Of a DNA stretch of 36,915 bases, positions 1 to 8,649 are shown piece after piece. Within the stretch, counting starts at the first letter, position 1, and each line of letters starts with the position of its first letter. Below the pieces are notes generated by a model. The model did not search any database, had not been told where the DNA came from, and saw only the letters and a list, made by a program, of their open reading frames with translations. The stretch is from an uncultured beta proteobacterium (GTDB taxonomy: Bacteria; Pseudomonadota; Gammaproteobacteria; Burkholderiales; SG8-41), in NCBI GenBank assembly GCA_903893565.1, contig CAITMU010000117.1, forward strand, positions 1 through 36,915, read 5' to 3'. Position numbers and translations under genes: made by a program.

Positions 1-200
1 CAAATTGCCCCCTTGTCACGTCTATTTCCACATAAAAGGTTATTCATACTCAGTAAAAAACCGAAAACGAGAGGTAATGTAACGGTATTATTGCTATTAT
101 CGCGAGTTGAGATAAAAAATCCCTTTTAGGGAACGTATTTCATTTGATATAAAAACTTAAAAAAACGATAGTATCTACTTTTCGTAAAAAGGAATGGACG

Positions 201-392
201 ATGGAATCCAGTAAGTTTGTAAAGTCACCTGTTTTACCCCAAGGGCATAAATGGCAATTTGCTAAAAAAAAGGGCATATACGAATCCGAGGTGACTGCCC
301 TAGTGAGAGCAATGCTTCAGGATGAGTCAATAAAAGAAGACCAGCGCATCGCATGGGAGCGTTGGCGTAATGATCCGACCAGCCTTAAATAA
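201..392 (+). CDS. Small hypothetical protein (63 aa)
   Basis: I do not recognise this family and assign no function. The ATG at 201 follows an AAGGA ribosome binding site at about 7-8 bases. The product is short, charged and has no signal peptide or membrane segment. The middle and C-terminal part (S-E-V-T-A-L-V-R-A-M-L, then a W-E-R-W-R-N-D-P motif) looks helical with aromatic/basic clusters, as in small conserved cytoplasmic proteins of betaproteobacteria. It stands alone: the next gene starts over 200 bases later. The ribosome binding site and protein-like composition support a real gene. Confidence 0.55.
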   Translation: MESSKFVKSPVLPQGHKWQFAKKKGIYESEVTALVRAMLQDESIKEDQRIAWERWRNDPTSLK

Positions 393-620
393 TTAAAATA
401 AACGGATTAGCCTAAGTAGTGAACGAGTTTACTAAGGGCGTGTTCTTGTCAGATATTCTTTATGCATTTTTTTGAGAGAATGGTGTTTTTTACGAACGAC
501 CGAAGCGATATATTTTTAGGCTTAGGATGGCGTTGAAAATAAAAAGATCATCGGTCCTATGATGTTTTGATTGTAAAAAAGTAGGGCTGTAGAAATTTCT
601 GATTTGATCTCGGGGAAATA

Positions 621-1607
621 ATGAAACATTCAAAATTTATAAGGCAAAAACTCATCAGCTTAGTGAGCCTAGCCGTGTGTGTTTTGCCTTTGTTGAGCAT
701 GGCGCAAACCTATCCTACCCGCCCCATTCGATTTGTCGTGCCGTTTGCCCCGGGTGGAAATGCCGATACGACAGCTCGCGCCCCTAGCCAAAAAATGAGT
801 GAATCATTAGGTCAGCAAATAGTGATCGATAACCGTTCAGGGGCTAACGGAAACATCGGCATGGAGATTGTCGCCCATGCGCCACCCGATGGGTATTCTA
901 TGGTGTTGGGTTATATAGCGAATGTGGCCATTGCGCCTAGCTTGGTGAGTCATTTGCCTTATGATCCGATTCGAGATTTCGAGCCTGTAACATTGATAGC
1001 TACTGCACCCAACGTGATTGCAGTGAATGCTAATGTGAATGCAAGGTCGATGAAAGAGCTCATTGCTTTATCAAAGCTAAATCCACGAATGATTAATTTT
1101 TCATCAGCCGGTGTTGCAAGTATTGGACATTTGACGGGCGAGTATTTCAATTCAGCTCTCGGTGCTTCTTTCACCCATGTGCCCTACAAGGGAAGTAGCC
1201 AGGGTGTTATAGATTTGGTCGCCGGGCAAATCCAAATGTTGATCGGAGGCTTTTCTTCTGTAATGCCCCATCTCAAGTCGGGACGACTAAGGGCCTTGGC
1301 TGTGACTGGCTTGAATCGATCGAGTGCTTTACCTGACGTGCCTACTGTGGCTGAATCTTTAGTGCCCAATTTTGAAGCAACGGCTTGGTATGCAGTATTG
1401 TTACCTGCAAAAACGCCTAAAACGATCGGACTTCGTTTGCAAAAAGAATTTTTTAAAGCATTATCTAACACAGAAGTTAAGCATCGCTTAGAAAGTGCGG
1501 GTTATGACATCGTGGCTAATAGCCCAGACGAATTAGCCACTTATATCCGCGCTGAAATATTGAAATGGTCAAAAGTAGTGAAAACGTCGGGTGCGAAACC
1601 GGATTAA
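621..1607 (+). CDS. Bug family (TctC-like) tripartite tricarboxylate transporter receptor
   Basis: Periplasmic solute-binding protein of the Bug/TctC family (328 aa, usual length), which captures carboxylates or related small molecules for a TTT transporter. It has a Sec signal peptide (basic n-region, hydrophobic core to about residue 28, S-M-A-Q cleavage region) and then the family landmarks: Y-P-x-R-P-I-R-F-V-V-P-F-x-P-G-G, V-I-D-N-R-S-G-A-N-G, A-x-P-P-D-G-Y, V-P-Y-K-G-S, and a C-terminal W-x-K-V-V-K-x-x-G-A-K-P-D. A GGGGA ribosome binding site precedes the ATG. No TctA/TctB membrane genes are nearby, so it is an orphan receptor here. Ligand unknown. It converges on the MFS gene that ends 12 bases downstream. 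Confidence 0.93.
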   Translation: MKHSKFIRQKLISLVSLAVCVLPLLSMAQTYPTRPIRFVVPFAPGGNADTTARAPSQKMSESLGQQIVIDNRSGANGNIGMEIVAHAPPDGYSMVLGYIANVAIAPSLVSHLPYDPIRDFEPVTLIATAPNVIAVNANVNARSMKELIALSKLNPRMINFSSAGVASIGHLTGEYFNSALGASFTHVPYKGSSQGVIDLVAGQIQMLIGGFSSVMPHLKSGRLRALAVTGLNRSSALPDVPTVAESLVPNFEATAWYAVLLPAKTPKTIGLRLQKEFFKALSNTEVKHRLESAGYDIVANSPDELATYIRAEILKWSKVVKTSGAKPD

Positions 1608-1618
1608 GTTGCATGGCA

Positions 1619-2959
1619 CTATGGTGGATCTTTAGTGGGAGCTTGTGCCACTCCCAAACGATCGTAGTAGACGCTTAATTCACCTCGAATCCGTTTTTGT
1701 TGCAATGCGAGTAACCCTGCGCAAAGCGCACTACCTAAGCCAGCTATGGTTAATGTAGCGGCTACGCCTATGTGGTCGACCAACACGCCTTGCGCCAATG
1801 CGCCAAAGGGAGCTACCCCCATAAAACTGACTGTATAAAGACTCATGGCGCGGCCGCGCTTGTCGTCATCAACGATGGTTTGTAAAATCATATTGACCGA
1901 GACAGATGTGACTAAAATACCGAAGCCGATAAAGGATAAAAAAGGCAAGCAAAGCCAAACCCAATGTAAGTGAGGCAGTAAGGCCAAAGCAATGCCTGCC
2001 ACCATGGAGGCCACTGTTAGCAGTTTAATTAGACCTCTGACAGAAGTGCGCATAGCAAGATACAACGTGCCTGCTACCGCTCCCATCCCTGAGGCCCCGA
2101 CCATAAATCCCATTTGATGCGCATCACCATGAAAGACTTCACTGACCAAGACGGGCATGAGGCTGACATAAGGATTGGCGAGTAACCCCATTGCTACTAA
2201 GAGTAATAGTAAGCTTCTCATGGGGTAAGATTGGTAAACGTAGCTAAAGCCCTCGCATAGCCCTTTAAAAAAAGGTTGAGGGGTAATCGTGCGAATCGTA
2301 GGCGTGACATGGATAAAGAAAAAACTAACAATAACACCGCTAAAACTTAAGGCGTTGATCACAAAACAGGCCGACTCGCTGAACCAGCCAATCACCAATC
2401 CCGCTAAGGCGGGGCCTACTAGTCGACCGCAATTGGCCATTAGGGAAGTGACAGCTATGGCGTTGGGAAGATCTTTTTTTTGCTCTACAAGTTCCAAAAG
2501 AAAAGCATGGCGAATGGGTAATTCCACTGCGACCATGACACCCATGAGCATGGATAAAAAAATGACATGCCAAGGTTGTAGCAGCCCTGTTAGGGCTAAG
2601 CTAGCTAGGGTCACGGCTTGCAGCATTTCTAATGCTTGAGTGGCAAACATGGCTTTATACAGGTTGCAACGATCCGACCACAGTCCCGCTAATGGCGATA
2701 ATAGAAGTATGGGTAGGCTGCTGGCAAAAGCCAGGAGTCCCAGCAAGCTGGCAGAGTGTGTGGTTTTATAAAGCCACCAAGATAGCGCTATGTTTTGCAT
2801 CCAATAGCCGATTAAAGCCAATGTTTGACCGCCAATAAAGAATCGGAAATTTCGATGCTTCAATGCTTTTAATTGGGGCAGTCGGAAATTCATTTGGAAT
2901 CCAAACGGGATGTCGGTTCGAGAATGAAAAAAAGAGAGGTTTTGTTTTTTTCTCCTCAT
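1619..2959 (-). CDS. MFS transporter, EntS/MFS_3-like exporter
   Basis: Inner-membrane major facilitator of about 446 aa with roughly twelve hydrophobic segments. The opening helices (L-A-L-I-G-Y-W-M-Q-N-I-A-L-S-W) and the motif-A-like loop G-L-W-S-D-R after helix 2 resemble the EntS/MFS_3 (DHA3-type) exporters of siderophores and drugs. The frame is open to 3193, but that extension runs antiparallel into the divergent dehydrogenase gene. I chose the ATG at 2959 because a strong GGGAGG ribosome binding site lies 6 bases upstream. A further ATG at 2893 (M-N-F-R-L-P-Q-L) is the other possibility. Substrate cannot be told. Confidence 0.88.
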   Translation of the reverse strand: MRRKKQNLSFFHSRTDIPFGFQMNFRLPQLKALKHRNFRFFIGGQTLALIGYWMQNIALSWWLYKTTHSASLLGLLAFASSLPILLLSPLAGLWSDRCNLYKAMFATQALEMLQAVTLASLALTGLLQPWHVIFLSMLMGVMVAVELPIRHAFLLELVEQKKDLPNAIAVTSLMANCGRLVGPALAGLVIGWFSESACFVINALSFSGVIVSFFFIHVTPTIRTITPQPFFKGLCEGFSYVYQSYPMRSLLLLLVAMGLLANPYVSLMPVLVSEVFHGDAHQMGFMVGASGMGAVAGTLYLAMRTSVRGLIKLLTVASMVAGIALALLPHLHWVWLCLPFLSFIGFGILVTSVSVNMILQTIVDDDKRGRAMSLYTVSFMGVAPFGALAQGVLVDHIGVAATLTIAGLGSALCAGLLALQQKRIRGELSVYYDRLGVAQAPTKDPP

Positions 2960-3118
2960 ATTGTACCTCCCATCGTGGAGTACAATTATGAAAGATAATA
3001 GGTATTGATTTTGAAGCGCTTTGCTCGAAGAAAGAAAAAGGACTCGATTGTCAGCCAGCTTAAAAATGAGTAAGATTTTTAGGCATTTATTTTTGTCATT
3101 TAAAGCAGAGGAGTTTTT

Positions 3119-4096
3119 ATGAAGATTGCCGTGATTGATGATTATCAGGACGCTTTTCGTCAAGTTAAATGTACTGCGGCACTCAAGGGCCATGAGATAG
3201 TGAGTTTTAAGGACTCGCTGAAAGATCCCTTGCAGTTGGCAAAACGATTAGAGGGGTTTGAAGTTGTTGTTTTGACCCAACAAAGATCACCTATGCCGCG
3301 TTCTGTCATTGAAAAATTACCGGCCTCAATCAAATTATTGACACAAACGGGCCGTAACGTGGCTCATATTGATACGGAGGCTTGTACGGAGCGAGGCATC
3401 CTCATCTCCGCCAGCGGGGGTGGTAACTCTAGTCCAACCGTAGAGTTGACTTGGGCTTTGATTTTGGCCTCCGTGCGGCAACTGCCCTTGGAAATAAAAA
3501 ATATGCAAGAGGGTCGTTGGCAGACGAGTGCAGGTATCGGCTTGCAAGGTAAAACCTTGGGGATTTATGCCTATGGAAAGATTGGCAGTGGTGTGGCAAA
3601 AGTGGGCAGCGCTTTTGGTATGAAAGTGTTGTGTTGGGGTCGCGAAGGCTCTACAACCAAGGCGCGTAATGACGGTTTTGCAGTGGCAGAAAGCCGAGAA
3701 GCCTTTTTCGCAGAATCCGATATTTTGAGCGTGCATTTGCCCTTGAATAAAGAAACGCGTGGATTGATCACTGCTGCAGATCTCGCGTGCATGAAGCCTA
3801 CGGCCCGTCTGATTAATTCCAGTCGTGCTCCCATCATTGAGTCGGGCGCTCTAGTGCAAGCGTTACAAAAGGGGCGACCCGGATTTGCTGCTGTGGATGT
3901 TTATGAAACGGAACCGGTGCTTAATCGAGAGCACCCCTTGATCGGTATGTCGAACGTGATCTGTACCCCTCATTTAGGTTACGTGACTTGGGAGACTTAT
4001 GAGCTTTATTACCAATCGGTGGTAGAAAATATTTTAGCTTATGCAGCAGGTCAGCCGCTTAATATTCTTAACCCTTCCGTATTAGGAAAAAAGTAA
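3119..4096 (+). CDS. D-isomer-specific 2-hydroxyacid dehydrogenase
   Basis: NAD(P)-dependent oxidoreductase (325 aa, normal length) interconverting a D-2-hydroxyacid and its 2-keto acid in the cytoplasm. The Rossmann nucleotide loop Y-G-K-I-G-S-G is at about residues 152-158. The catalytic triad is visible: Arg236 in N-S-S-R-A, Glu265 in V-Y-E-T-E-P, and His285 in T-P-H-L-G-Y. A GAGGAG ribosome binding site lies 6-7 bases before the ATG. It is divergent from the MFS gene with a short shared upstream region and stands as a single-gene unit. It may be a phosphoglycerate-dehydrogenase-like or glyoxylate/hydroxypyruvate-type enzyme; the substrate is not resolvable. Confidence 0.92.
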   Translation: MKIAVIDDYQDAFRQVKCTAALKGHEIVSFKDSLKDPLQLAKRLEGFEVVVLTQQRSPMPRSVIEKLPASIKLLTQTGRNVAHIDTEACTERGILISASGGGNSSPTVELTWALILASVRQLPLEIKNMQEGRWQTSAGIGLQGKTLGIYAYGKIGSGVAKVGSAFGMKVLCWGREGSTTKARNDGFAVAESREAFFAESDILSVHLPLNKETRGLITAADLACMKPTARLINSSRAPIIESGALVQALQKGRPGFAAVDVYETEPVLNREHPLIGMSNVICTPHLGYVTWETYELYYQSVVENILAYAAGQPLNILNPSVLGKK

Positions 4097-4144
4097 AACT
4101 GCATAGGCTCACTGCTCTAGAGTCATGTTTTTTTGCGTTTTCTG

Positions 4145-4159
4145 GCGGGCTTAGCCCGC
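4145..4159. other. Short GC-rich hairpin
   Basis: GCGGGC and GCCCGC form a 6-base-pair stem around TTA, about 50 bases beyond the stop of the hydroxyacid dehydrogenase gene and between convergent genes. No T-tract follows on either strand, so it is not a canonical intrinsic terminator, though it could protect a 3' end. Confidence 0.3.
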
Positions 4160-4270
4160 TCTGTCATTCACCTATGCCACTTGCTTAACGGCAGCTAAAT
4201 TTAGACCATGCACATTTTTAAACACTGGCACAAAATGAGCCCGAGACTGGGATGGCCTGTGACAGTTTTT

Positions 4271-4828
4271 TTAGTGTAGGTGTTTGTTTCGTGGGTGTAG
4301 GGGGATGACTGAGGAGGGGGCACTCGAATCGGTCGTGGTGGAAGATTTAGCAGATTGTTCTTTGACAAATAATTCATTGATGAGGTTGGCCACTTGATCT
4401 ACCGCAGATTTATTTAAATGCCGGGATAGTAAATCCGTGGCATCTTCAATCACACATTGACGGCGAAATTCCTGAATAGCCTCAGGGCTTGGACCGACAA
4501 AGACTTGGAACACTTCGTCGTCGGTCAGTTCATTATAGTAAATGACCTCGATCTCAGAGGCATATTCGGACAAAGGGCCAATGTTTTGTAAAGAGATACT
4601 CAATTTTTCTTGAAACTGCGCGTCGACTTCTCCAGTCCAGCAAATATTGACAGTGCGCTCCCGGGGGTCAAAGTGAATGCCAGCCTCATCTTGTTCTACA
4701 CTTTTCGCTTCCAACAAGGTATCGACTTCAAGATATTCCAGCCAAGGTTTTAGTGCGAGTTCGACTTGTTTGAGTCGAACTCCTTTACACAGGAATATGG
4801 AGCCGTGTACGTGTACTTCCGATCTCAT
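4271..4828 (-). CDS. Conserved-looking hypothetical protein (185 aa)
   Basis: I do not recognise this family with confidence. The protein is acidic and soluble, without a signal peptide or membrane helix. The N-terminus (V-H-V-H-G-S-I-F-L) looks like a beta-rich domain, followed by L-K-P-W-L-E-Y-L-E-V-D. A helical C-terminal half contains D-L-L-S-R-H-L-N-K-S, and a low-complexity Ser/Thr/Pro/His tail ends in K-H-L-H. The start is supported by AGGA about 7 bases upstream. It converges with the hydroxyacid dehydrogenase, and a nearly gene-free stretch lies upstream. Codon use and composition look like a genuine gene. Confidence 0.65.
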   Translation of the reverse strand: MRSEVHVHGSIFLCKGVRLKQVELALKPWLEYLEVDTLLEAKSVEQDEAGIHFDPRERTVNICWTGEVDAQFQEKLSISLQNIGPLSEYASEIEVIYYNELTDDEVFQVFVGPSPEAIQEFRRQCVIEDATDLLSRHLNKSAVDQVANLINELFVKEQSAKSSTTTDSSAPSSVIPLHPRNKHLH

Positions 4829-5505
4829 TGACTGTCCTATTAAACGATAGGCGAAAAGAATGGTTGACGGTTAAATCTTGCCCTGTTCCACCCTCGCTGA
4901 GCACATTATAGCGTAAACCTATGATTAGGCTAACAAACCCATTCCCCTGTCAAGGAGACGTCAAGTAGGCGTTTTGTTGATGCCTTCAGCCCAACACCGG
5001 AACTGAGGAATTGTCGTATGAAGACGATAACAGTAAAACAGAGAGGGAGGGCGCTCATATGAAGGACGAGATCACATCCGGGGCGGGTTTTGTCCTTAAT
5101 GTAGACGATTAGATGGGTTGATTCATCCGCTTTCATGCCTGAGGCGGGGATAATGGTTGTCTAGTGGTGTTTTGGCCTGGCTAAACATGAAATAGCCATT
5201 GGCGAGGTTAGCCCTTGATGCCAGTCTGCTTGATGATTGTGTGCCCTTAGAAATGCACCGAGGACCTCGAGTCTTTTCCATCGTATAGCAGGGATGATTT
5301 CAGCGATGGGTACCGAGGTCCAGTAAGTTTGGCCATTCATGACATCCTGCTTGGCAAGGGTAGCCCCCTTATAAGCCCTATGCAGTCAATCCAATCCTGG
5401 CATCAAGCTTAAGCCCCCAAAAGGTATCCCCTGCTACTTCAAAAGCGATCGAGCAAACGAATGAGACTTTTTTAGAGTTTACGTAGTGAGTTCATCATTA
5501 AAAAA
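4829..5505. other. 677-base stretch without a supported gene
   Basis: No convincing protein is seen. A 68-codon minus-strand frame at 4930-5136 lacks a good ribosome binding site and resembles no family I know. A 59-codon minus-strand frame at 5161-5340 has a plausible ribosome binding site and is listed separately. The stretch may hold the promoter of the 4271-4828 gene and decayed coding sequence. Confidence 0.4.
5161..5340 (-). CDS. Possible small ORF (59 aa), doubtful
   Basis: A minus-strand frame opens with ATG at 5340, preceded by GCAGGA about 5 bases upstream, and ends with TAG at 5161. The product starts M-N-G-Q-T-Y-W-T-S-V-P and includes R-W-K-R-L-E-V-L-G-A-F-L-R. It has protein-like composition, with no signal peptide or known motif. 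It could be a small gene, a fragment of a decayed gene, or chance. The ribosome binding site is the only positive evidence. Confidence 0.2.
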   Translation of the reverse strand: MNGQTYWTSVPIAEIIPAIRWKRLEVLGAFLRAHNHQADWHQGLTSPMAISCLARPKHH

Positions 5506-6489
5506 TTATCGATACACGGCTTGAATGAGAGCCCGAATATAACCTATAACAAAGGCTTGATTAGCGATGGTGGAGCCAGTAAACATAGGCGAATGATCTA
5601 ATGAAAAGGGGCCTTTGAATCCGATATCTCGGTACGTTTGCATGGCCTTAAACATATCCACATCGCCGTTGTCGACAAAAGTCTCTGCAAAACGAGGGAA
5701 GGCCCCTCTCACGTTACGAAAGTGTACCATCACGATCTTATTAAGGCTCCCCATGTGTCGGATACCCTCATAGACGTTCATATCCTGCATCTCTTTGACG
5801 CACCCTTGACAAAAGAGCATGCCATTAGAGGAGGAAGGAACGAGATCGAAAATTTTTTGATAATCCTCAAAACTTGACGCAACATGGGCAGCACCGGCCA
5901 GGGCCGGCAATGTTGCAGGCATGGGGGGGTCATCGGGGTGAAGGGCTAAACGTACGCCGTATTGTTCAGCTACGGGGATGATGGCCTTTAAAAAATAGCT
6001 AAGATGATTAAGGACTTGCGCGCGGTCTAAAGGCGGATCGATCGCGGGAGCGGGATTTTTTAGATAATCTTCGTAGTCAAAGGAGATGTAAGAGGATATG
6101 CCGCGACCTGGGGTAGGTGTTGAGCGTAGAAGTTTAGAATTGAGGAGTTTAAAGTTATAAGCCAGAATAGGAATATCCGCTTCCCCCATTGCTTGGAGAG
6201 TACGAATCAGGTATTCAATTTGCTCGTCACGTCCGATGCTACCCCTTTTGATGTGTTCAAAACCACTGGTCGCGAGTACTGTTTTAAGCACCATGCCGTG
6301 ACGGCTGACGTCTTTTTTTGCTTGTTTGAAAAAAAGATTGGCGGCCTTTTGGTCGTGTAGATCAATCCCCTGTTGGGGATGAGATCCGTCAGGCAAATCA
6401 AGAGATACGCAATCGACCCCAAGTGTGCTCATCAAGGCCAGGTTTTTTTCTACATCGGCGTCCCATACTATTTTGTCTTGTATTAGCAT
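5506..6489 (-). CDS. UxuA/mannonate dehydratase-family TIM-barrel enzyme
   Basis: Probably a metal-dependent sugar-acid dehydratase related to mannonate dehydratase (UxuA, D-mannonate to 2-keto-3-deoxygluconate). Family signatures are L-A-L-H-P-D-D-P-P, F-C-Q-G-C-V, V-H-F-R-N-V-R-G, a following V-D-N-G-D-V-D-M, and D-H-S-P near the C-terminus, which supply the His, Cys and Asp metal and catalytic residues. At 327 aa it is shorter than classical UxuA (about 390 aa), so it may act on another sugar acid. The ATG at 6489 lacks a clear ribosome binding site and the frame is open a little further upstream, so the start is uncertain. It follows two Bug receptors and an MFS gene on the same strand, suggesting uptake and dehydration of one substrate. 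Confidence 0.8.
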   Translation of the reverse strand: MLIQDKIVWDADVEKNLALMSTLGVDCVSLDLPDGSHPQQGIDLHDQKAANLFFKQAKKDVSRHGMVLKTVLATSGFEHIKRGSIGRDEQIEYLIRTLQAMGEADIPILAYNFKLLNSKLLRSTPTPGRGISSYISFDYEDYLKNPAPAIDPPLDRAQVLNHLSYFLKAIIPVAEQYGVRLALHPDDPPMPATLPALAGAAHVASSFEDYQKIFDLVPSSSNGMLFCQGCVKEMQDMNVYEGIRHMGSLNKIVMVHFRNVRGAFPRFAETFVDNGDVDMFKAMQTYRDIGFKGPFSLDHSPMFTGSTIANQAFVIGYIRALIQAVYR

Positions 6490-6587
6490 AAGCAGTATTT
6501 TGTTGGAAGATTGAGAAGGATTTTGAATTAATAAAAGGTAAAAATTTCAATTCTTGTAATGTCTGACGACTGAGTCTGAAAAAATAA

Positions 6588-7601
6588 TTATTCTGCTTTA
6601 ATGCCGGCAGTGACAATCACTTTTTGCCATTTAATACTTTCTTTTGCAATAAAGGCGGCGGTTTTTTCAGGAGTTAGGATCAAAAGCTCGGTGCTTTGGT
6701 GTTGCAATGATTGAACCGTATCATCGGAGAGCGCAATTTTTTCAATCCAGTGATTCACTGTTTTGACAATGGCTCGATCAACCCCTTTGGGCGCGGCGAG
6801 CGCCACAAAAGTGATCGCTTCAAAGTTGGGAATCCCTGATTCTGATAGCGTTGGAATTTGCGGCAATGTGGGGCTTCTTTGTAAGAGGGAAATGCCCAGT
6901 GTGCGTATTCTTCCAGAACGCCAATGGGGTAATAAGGAGGGAGCAGAACCGAACAAAGTGTCAATGCGACCACTGATTAAATCGGGCACGGTACTGGAGC
7001 TACCTTTGTAGGGAACGTGTAAGAGTCGGGTAGCGGTGAGCATTTGAAAGAGTTCCATGGCCAGATGCAAACCCCCACCCGTGCCGGTGGAGGCATAGTT
7101 AAGCTGACCGGGTTGGCTTTTGGCTAAGCTGACTAACTCTTGTACCGTTTTGGCAGGCACTTGGGGGTTGACGACCAAAAGGTAGGCGGTCAGACCCAGC
7201 ATGGCGATAGGTTCGAAGTCTTTGCGCGGATCAAAACGTAAGCCAGGAAATAAAAATTGACTGCTCACAATCGGAGTATTTAAAAGTAAGAGGGTGTAGC
7301 CATCAGGCGAAGCTTTGGCCACCATTTCAGCAGCTAAGTTGCCTGAAGCCCCGGGCCGATTATCAACAATCACCTGCTGTGAGACGCTGTGACTGAAGGG
7401 AGTAGAAAAAATGCGTCCAATCACATCGGCACTAGATCCGGGTGGATAAGGGCAAATCCAGCGAATGGGTTTCAAGGGGTATTGCAACGGGGTCGCTTGG
7501 AGCGACAATGACGTTAAAAAAGCAATGAGCCCCAGGGTTCGGGCTGCGAAGCTAGAGAAGGACAATACGGCAGGGTTGCGACGCATTAGGATACAGGTCA
7601 T
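6588..7601 (-). CDS. Bug family (TctC-like) receptor
   Basis: Periplasmic solute-binding protein of the Bug family (337 aa from the ATG at 7601; an ATG at 7586 gives M-R-R-N and 332 aa). A hydrophobic signal segment (L-G-L-I-A-F-L-T-S-L-S-L-Q-A) precedes Y-P-L-K-P-I-R-W-I-C-P-Y. Family motifs follow: V-I-V-D-N-R-P-G-A-S-G-N, A-S-P-D-G-Y-T, V-P-Y-K-G-S-S, and a C-terminal K-W-Q-K-V-I. It starts 24 bases after the previous Bug gene's stop, so they are almost certainly cotranscribed. Neither start has a good ribosome binding site. The Cys in the first beta-strand (I-C-P-Y) is unusual next to the more common V-V-P-F. Confidence 0.9.
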   Translation of the reverse strand: MTCILMRRNPAVLSFSSFAARTLGLIAFLTSLSLQATPLQYPLKPIRWICPYPPGSSADVIGRIFSTPFSHSVSQQVIVDNRPGASGNLAAEMVAKASPDGYTLLLLNTPIVSSQFLFPGLRFDPRKDFEPIAMLGLTAYLLVVNPQVPAKTVQELVSLAKSQPGQLNYASTGTGGGLHLAMELFQMLTATRLLHVPYKGSSSTVPDLISGRIDTLFGSAPSLLPHWRSGRIRTLGISLLQRSPTLPQIPTLSESGIPNFEAITFVALAAPKGVDRAIVKTVNHWIEKIALSDDTVQSLQHQSTELLILTPEKTAAFIAKESIKWQKVIVTAGIKAE

Positions 7602-7625
7602 AAAAGTGTGGGGGGGTAGCCCAAT

Positions 7626-8639
7626 TTATTCGGGACGAAAATTTATTTTCATACCCTGAATCAGATGGTCCAGCGCATCGTACTCGAGAGCAAATTTTGC
7701 TTTAAAGGCTTGTGCAGTAGCAGGGGGGACGACTTCACTGCCGCCATCGAGAATACTTTTTTTAATGGCGGGTTTATTTATTTTTTCACGAATAATTTTA
7801 TTGGTGGCATCGACAATTGAAAGGGGCGTGCGTGCAGGTGCGAGGTAGCCGTAAGTATTGTGAGACTCGAAACCGGGGACGCCGGACTCGGCAATGGTGG
7901 GCAGTTGGGGCAGAGTTTCAAAACGATGGGTGCCAGTCAGAGCCAGTGCTCGCAATTTGCCAGCTTTTATGTTTTGTTCAATATCCGAGATCGTAGAAAA
8001 AGTCATCTGGATATGGCCGGCCAGTACATCGATTAATGCCGAAGCGGTACCTTTATAGGGAACATGGGTGGTTTGAATGCCACTCATGCGGTTAAATCGT
8101 TCCCAACTAATGTGACCTGTGGTTCCCATGCCTTGTGATCCATAGCTTAACTGCATAGGGTGGGCTTTGCCATAGGCAATGAGCTCGCGTACAGTGTTGA
8201 TGGCAAGAGCTGGGTTGATAACCAGTACATAGGGCTGCGTGGTGAGTTGGACGACGGGAATAAAAGCCTGACGCACATCGAGAGTCGTTCGTTTTAAAAC
8301 GCCGTTTAACATTAAAGTTTCAGAGGCTCCTAAAAACGTATAGCCATCGTTGGGTGCTTGAGCGACCAGGTCCATGGCTATGAGAGTGCCTCCTCCGGGT
8401 CGGTTATCCACGATCACTGGCACTGACCAGTGCTCTGAGAGTGTTTTTGCGGCGAGTCGAACCATCATATCGAGCCCTCCTCCTGTGGTAATGCCCACAA
8501 TGACGCGTATCGGTTTGGAAGGATAAGCCGGCGGCAGGGAGGAGGGTAAATCAAGGGCCTGTGCGTGTGTGAGTAATGAGGTGAGCATTACGCTGGTGGC
8601 TCCCAGCCACCGTCCCCACTTTGTAAGGTTGAGCCTCAT
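7626..8639 (-). CDS. Bug family (TctC-like) receptor
   Basis: Second Bug receptor of this minus-strand cluster, 337 aa from the ATG at 8639. The frame is open to 8768, but that would overlap the MFS gene. The 8639 start leaves a 10-base gap and gives a proper signal peptide (M-R-L-N-L-T-K-W-G-R-W-L-G, hydrophobic core, T-H-A-Q-A). Motifs: Y-P-S-K-P-I-R-V-I-V-G, T-T-G-G-G-L-D, V-I-V-D-N-R-P-G-G-G, A-P-N-D-G-Y-T, V-P-Y-K-G-T. No clear ribosome binding site is present, so translation may be coupled to the upstream gene. Its D-N-R-P-G-G-G loop differs from the D-N-R-P-G-A of its neighbour, so the two may bind different ligands. Confidence 0.9.
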   Translation of the reverse strand: MRLNLTKWGRWLGATSVMLTSLLTHAQALDLPSSLPPAYPSKPIRVIVGITTGGGLDMMVRLAAKTLSEHWSVPVIVDNRPGGGTLIAMDLVAQAPNDGYTFLGASETLMLNGVLKRTTLDVRQAFIPVVQLTTQPYVLVINPALAINTVRELIAYGKAHPMQLSYGSQGMGTTGHISWERFNRMSGIQTTHVPYKGTASALIDVLAGHIQMTFSTISDIEQNIKAGKLRALALTGTHRFETLPQLPTIAESGVPGFESHNTYGYLAPARTPLSIVDATNKIIREKINKPAIKKSILDGGSEVVPPATAQAFKAKFALEYDALDHLIQGMKINFRPE

Positions 8640-8649
8640 GGGCAGTGTC

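Noticed and set aside
2289..2639. 116-codon plus-strand ORF inside the MFS exporter
   Set aside because: Antisense shadow of membrane-segment codons; no ribosome binding site or motif.
1619..3193. 524-aa version of the MFS exporter
   Set aside because: The extra N-terminus overlaps the divergent dehydrogenase gene, and a strong ribosome binding site supports the start at 2959.
4930..5136. 68-codon minus-strand ORF
   Set aside because: No good ribosome binding site, no recognisable motif, and composition does not distinguish it from chance.
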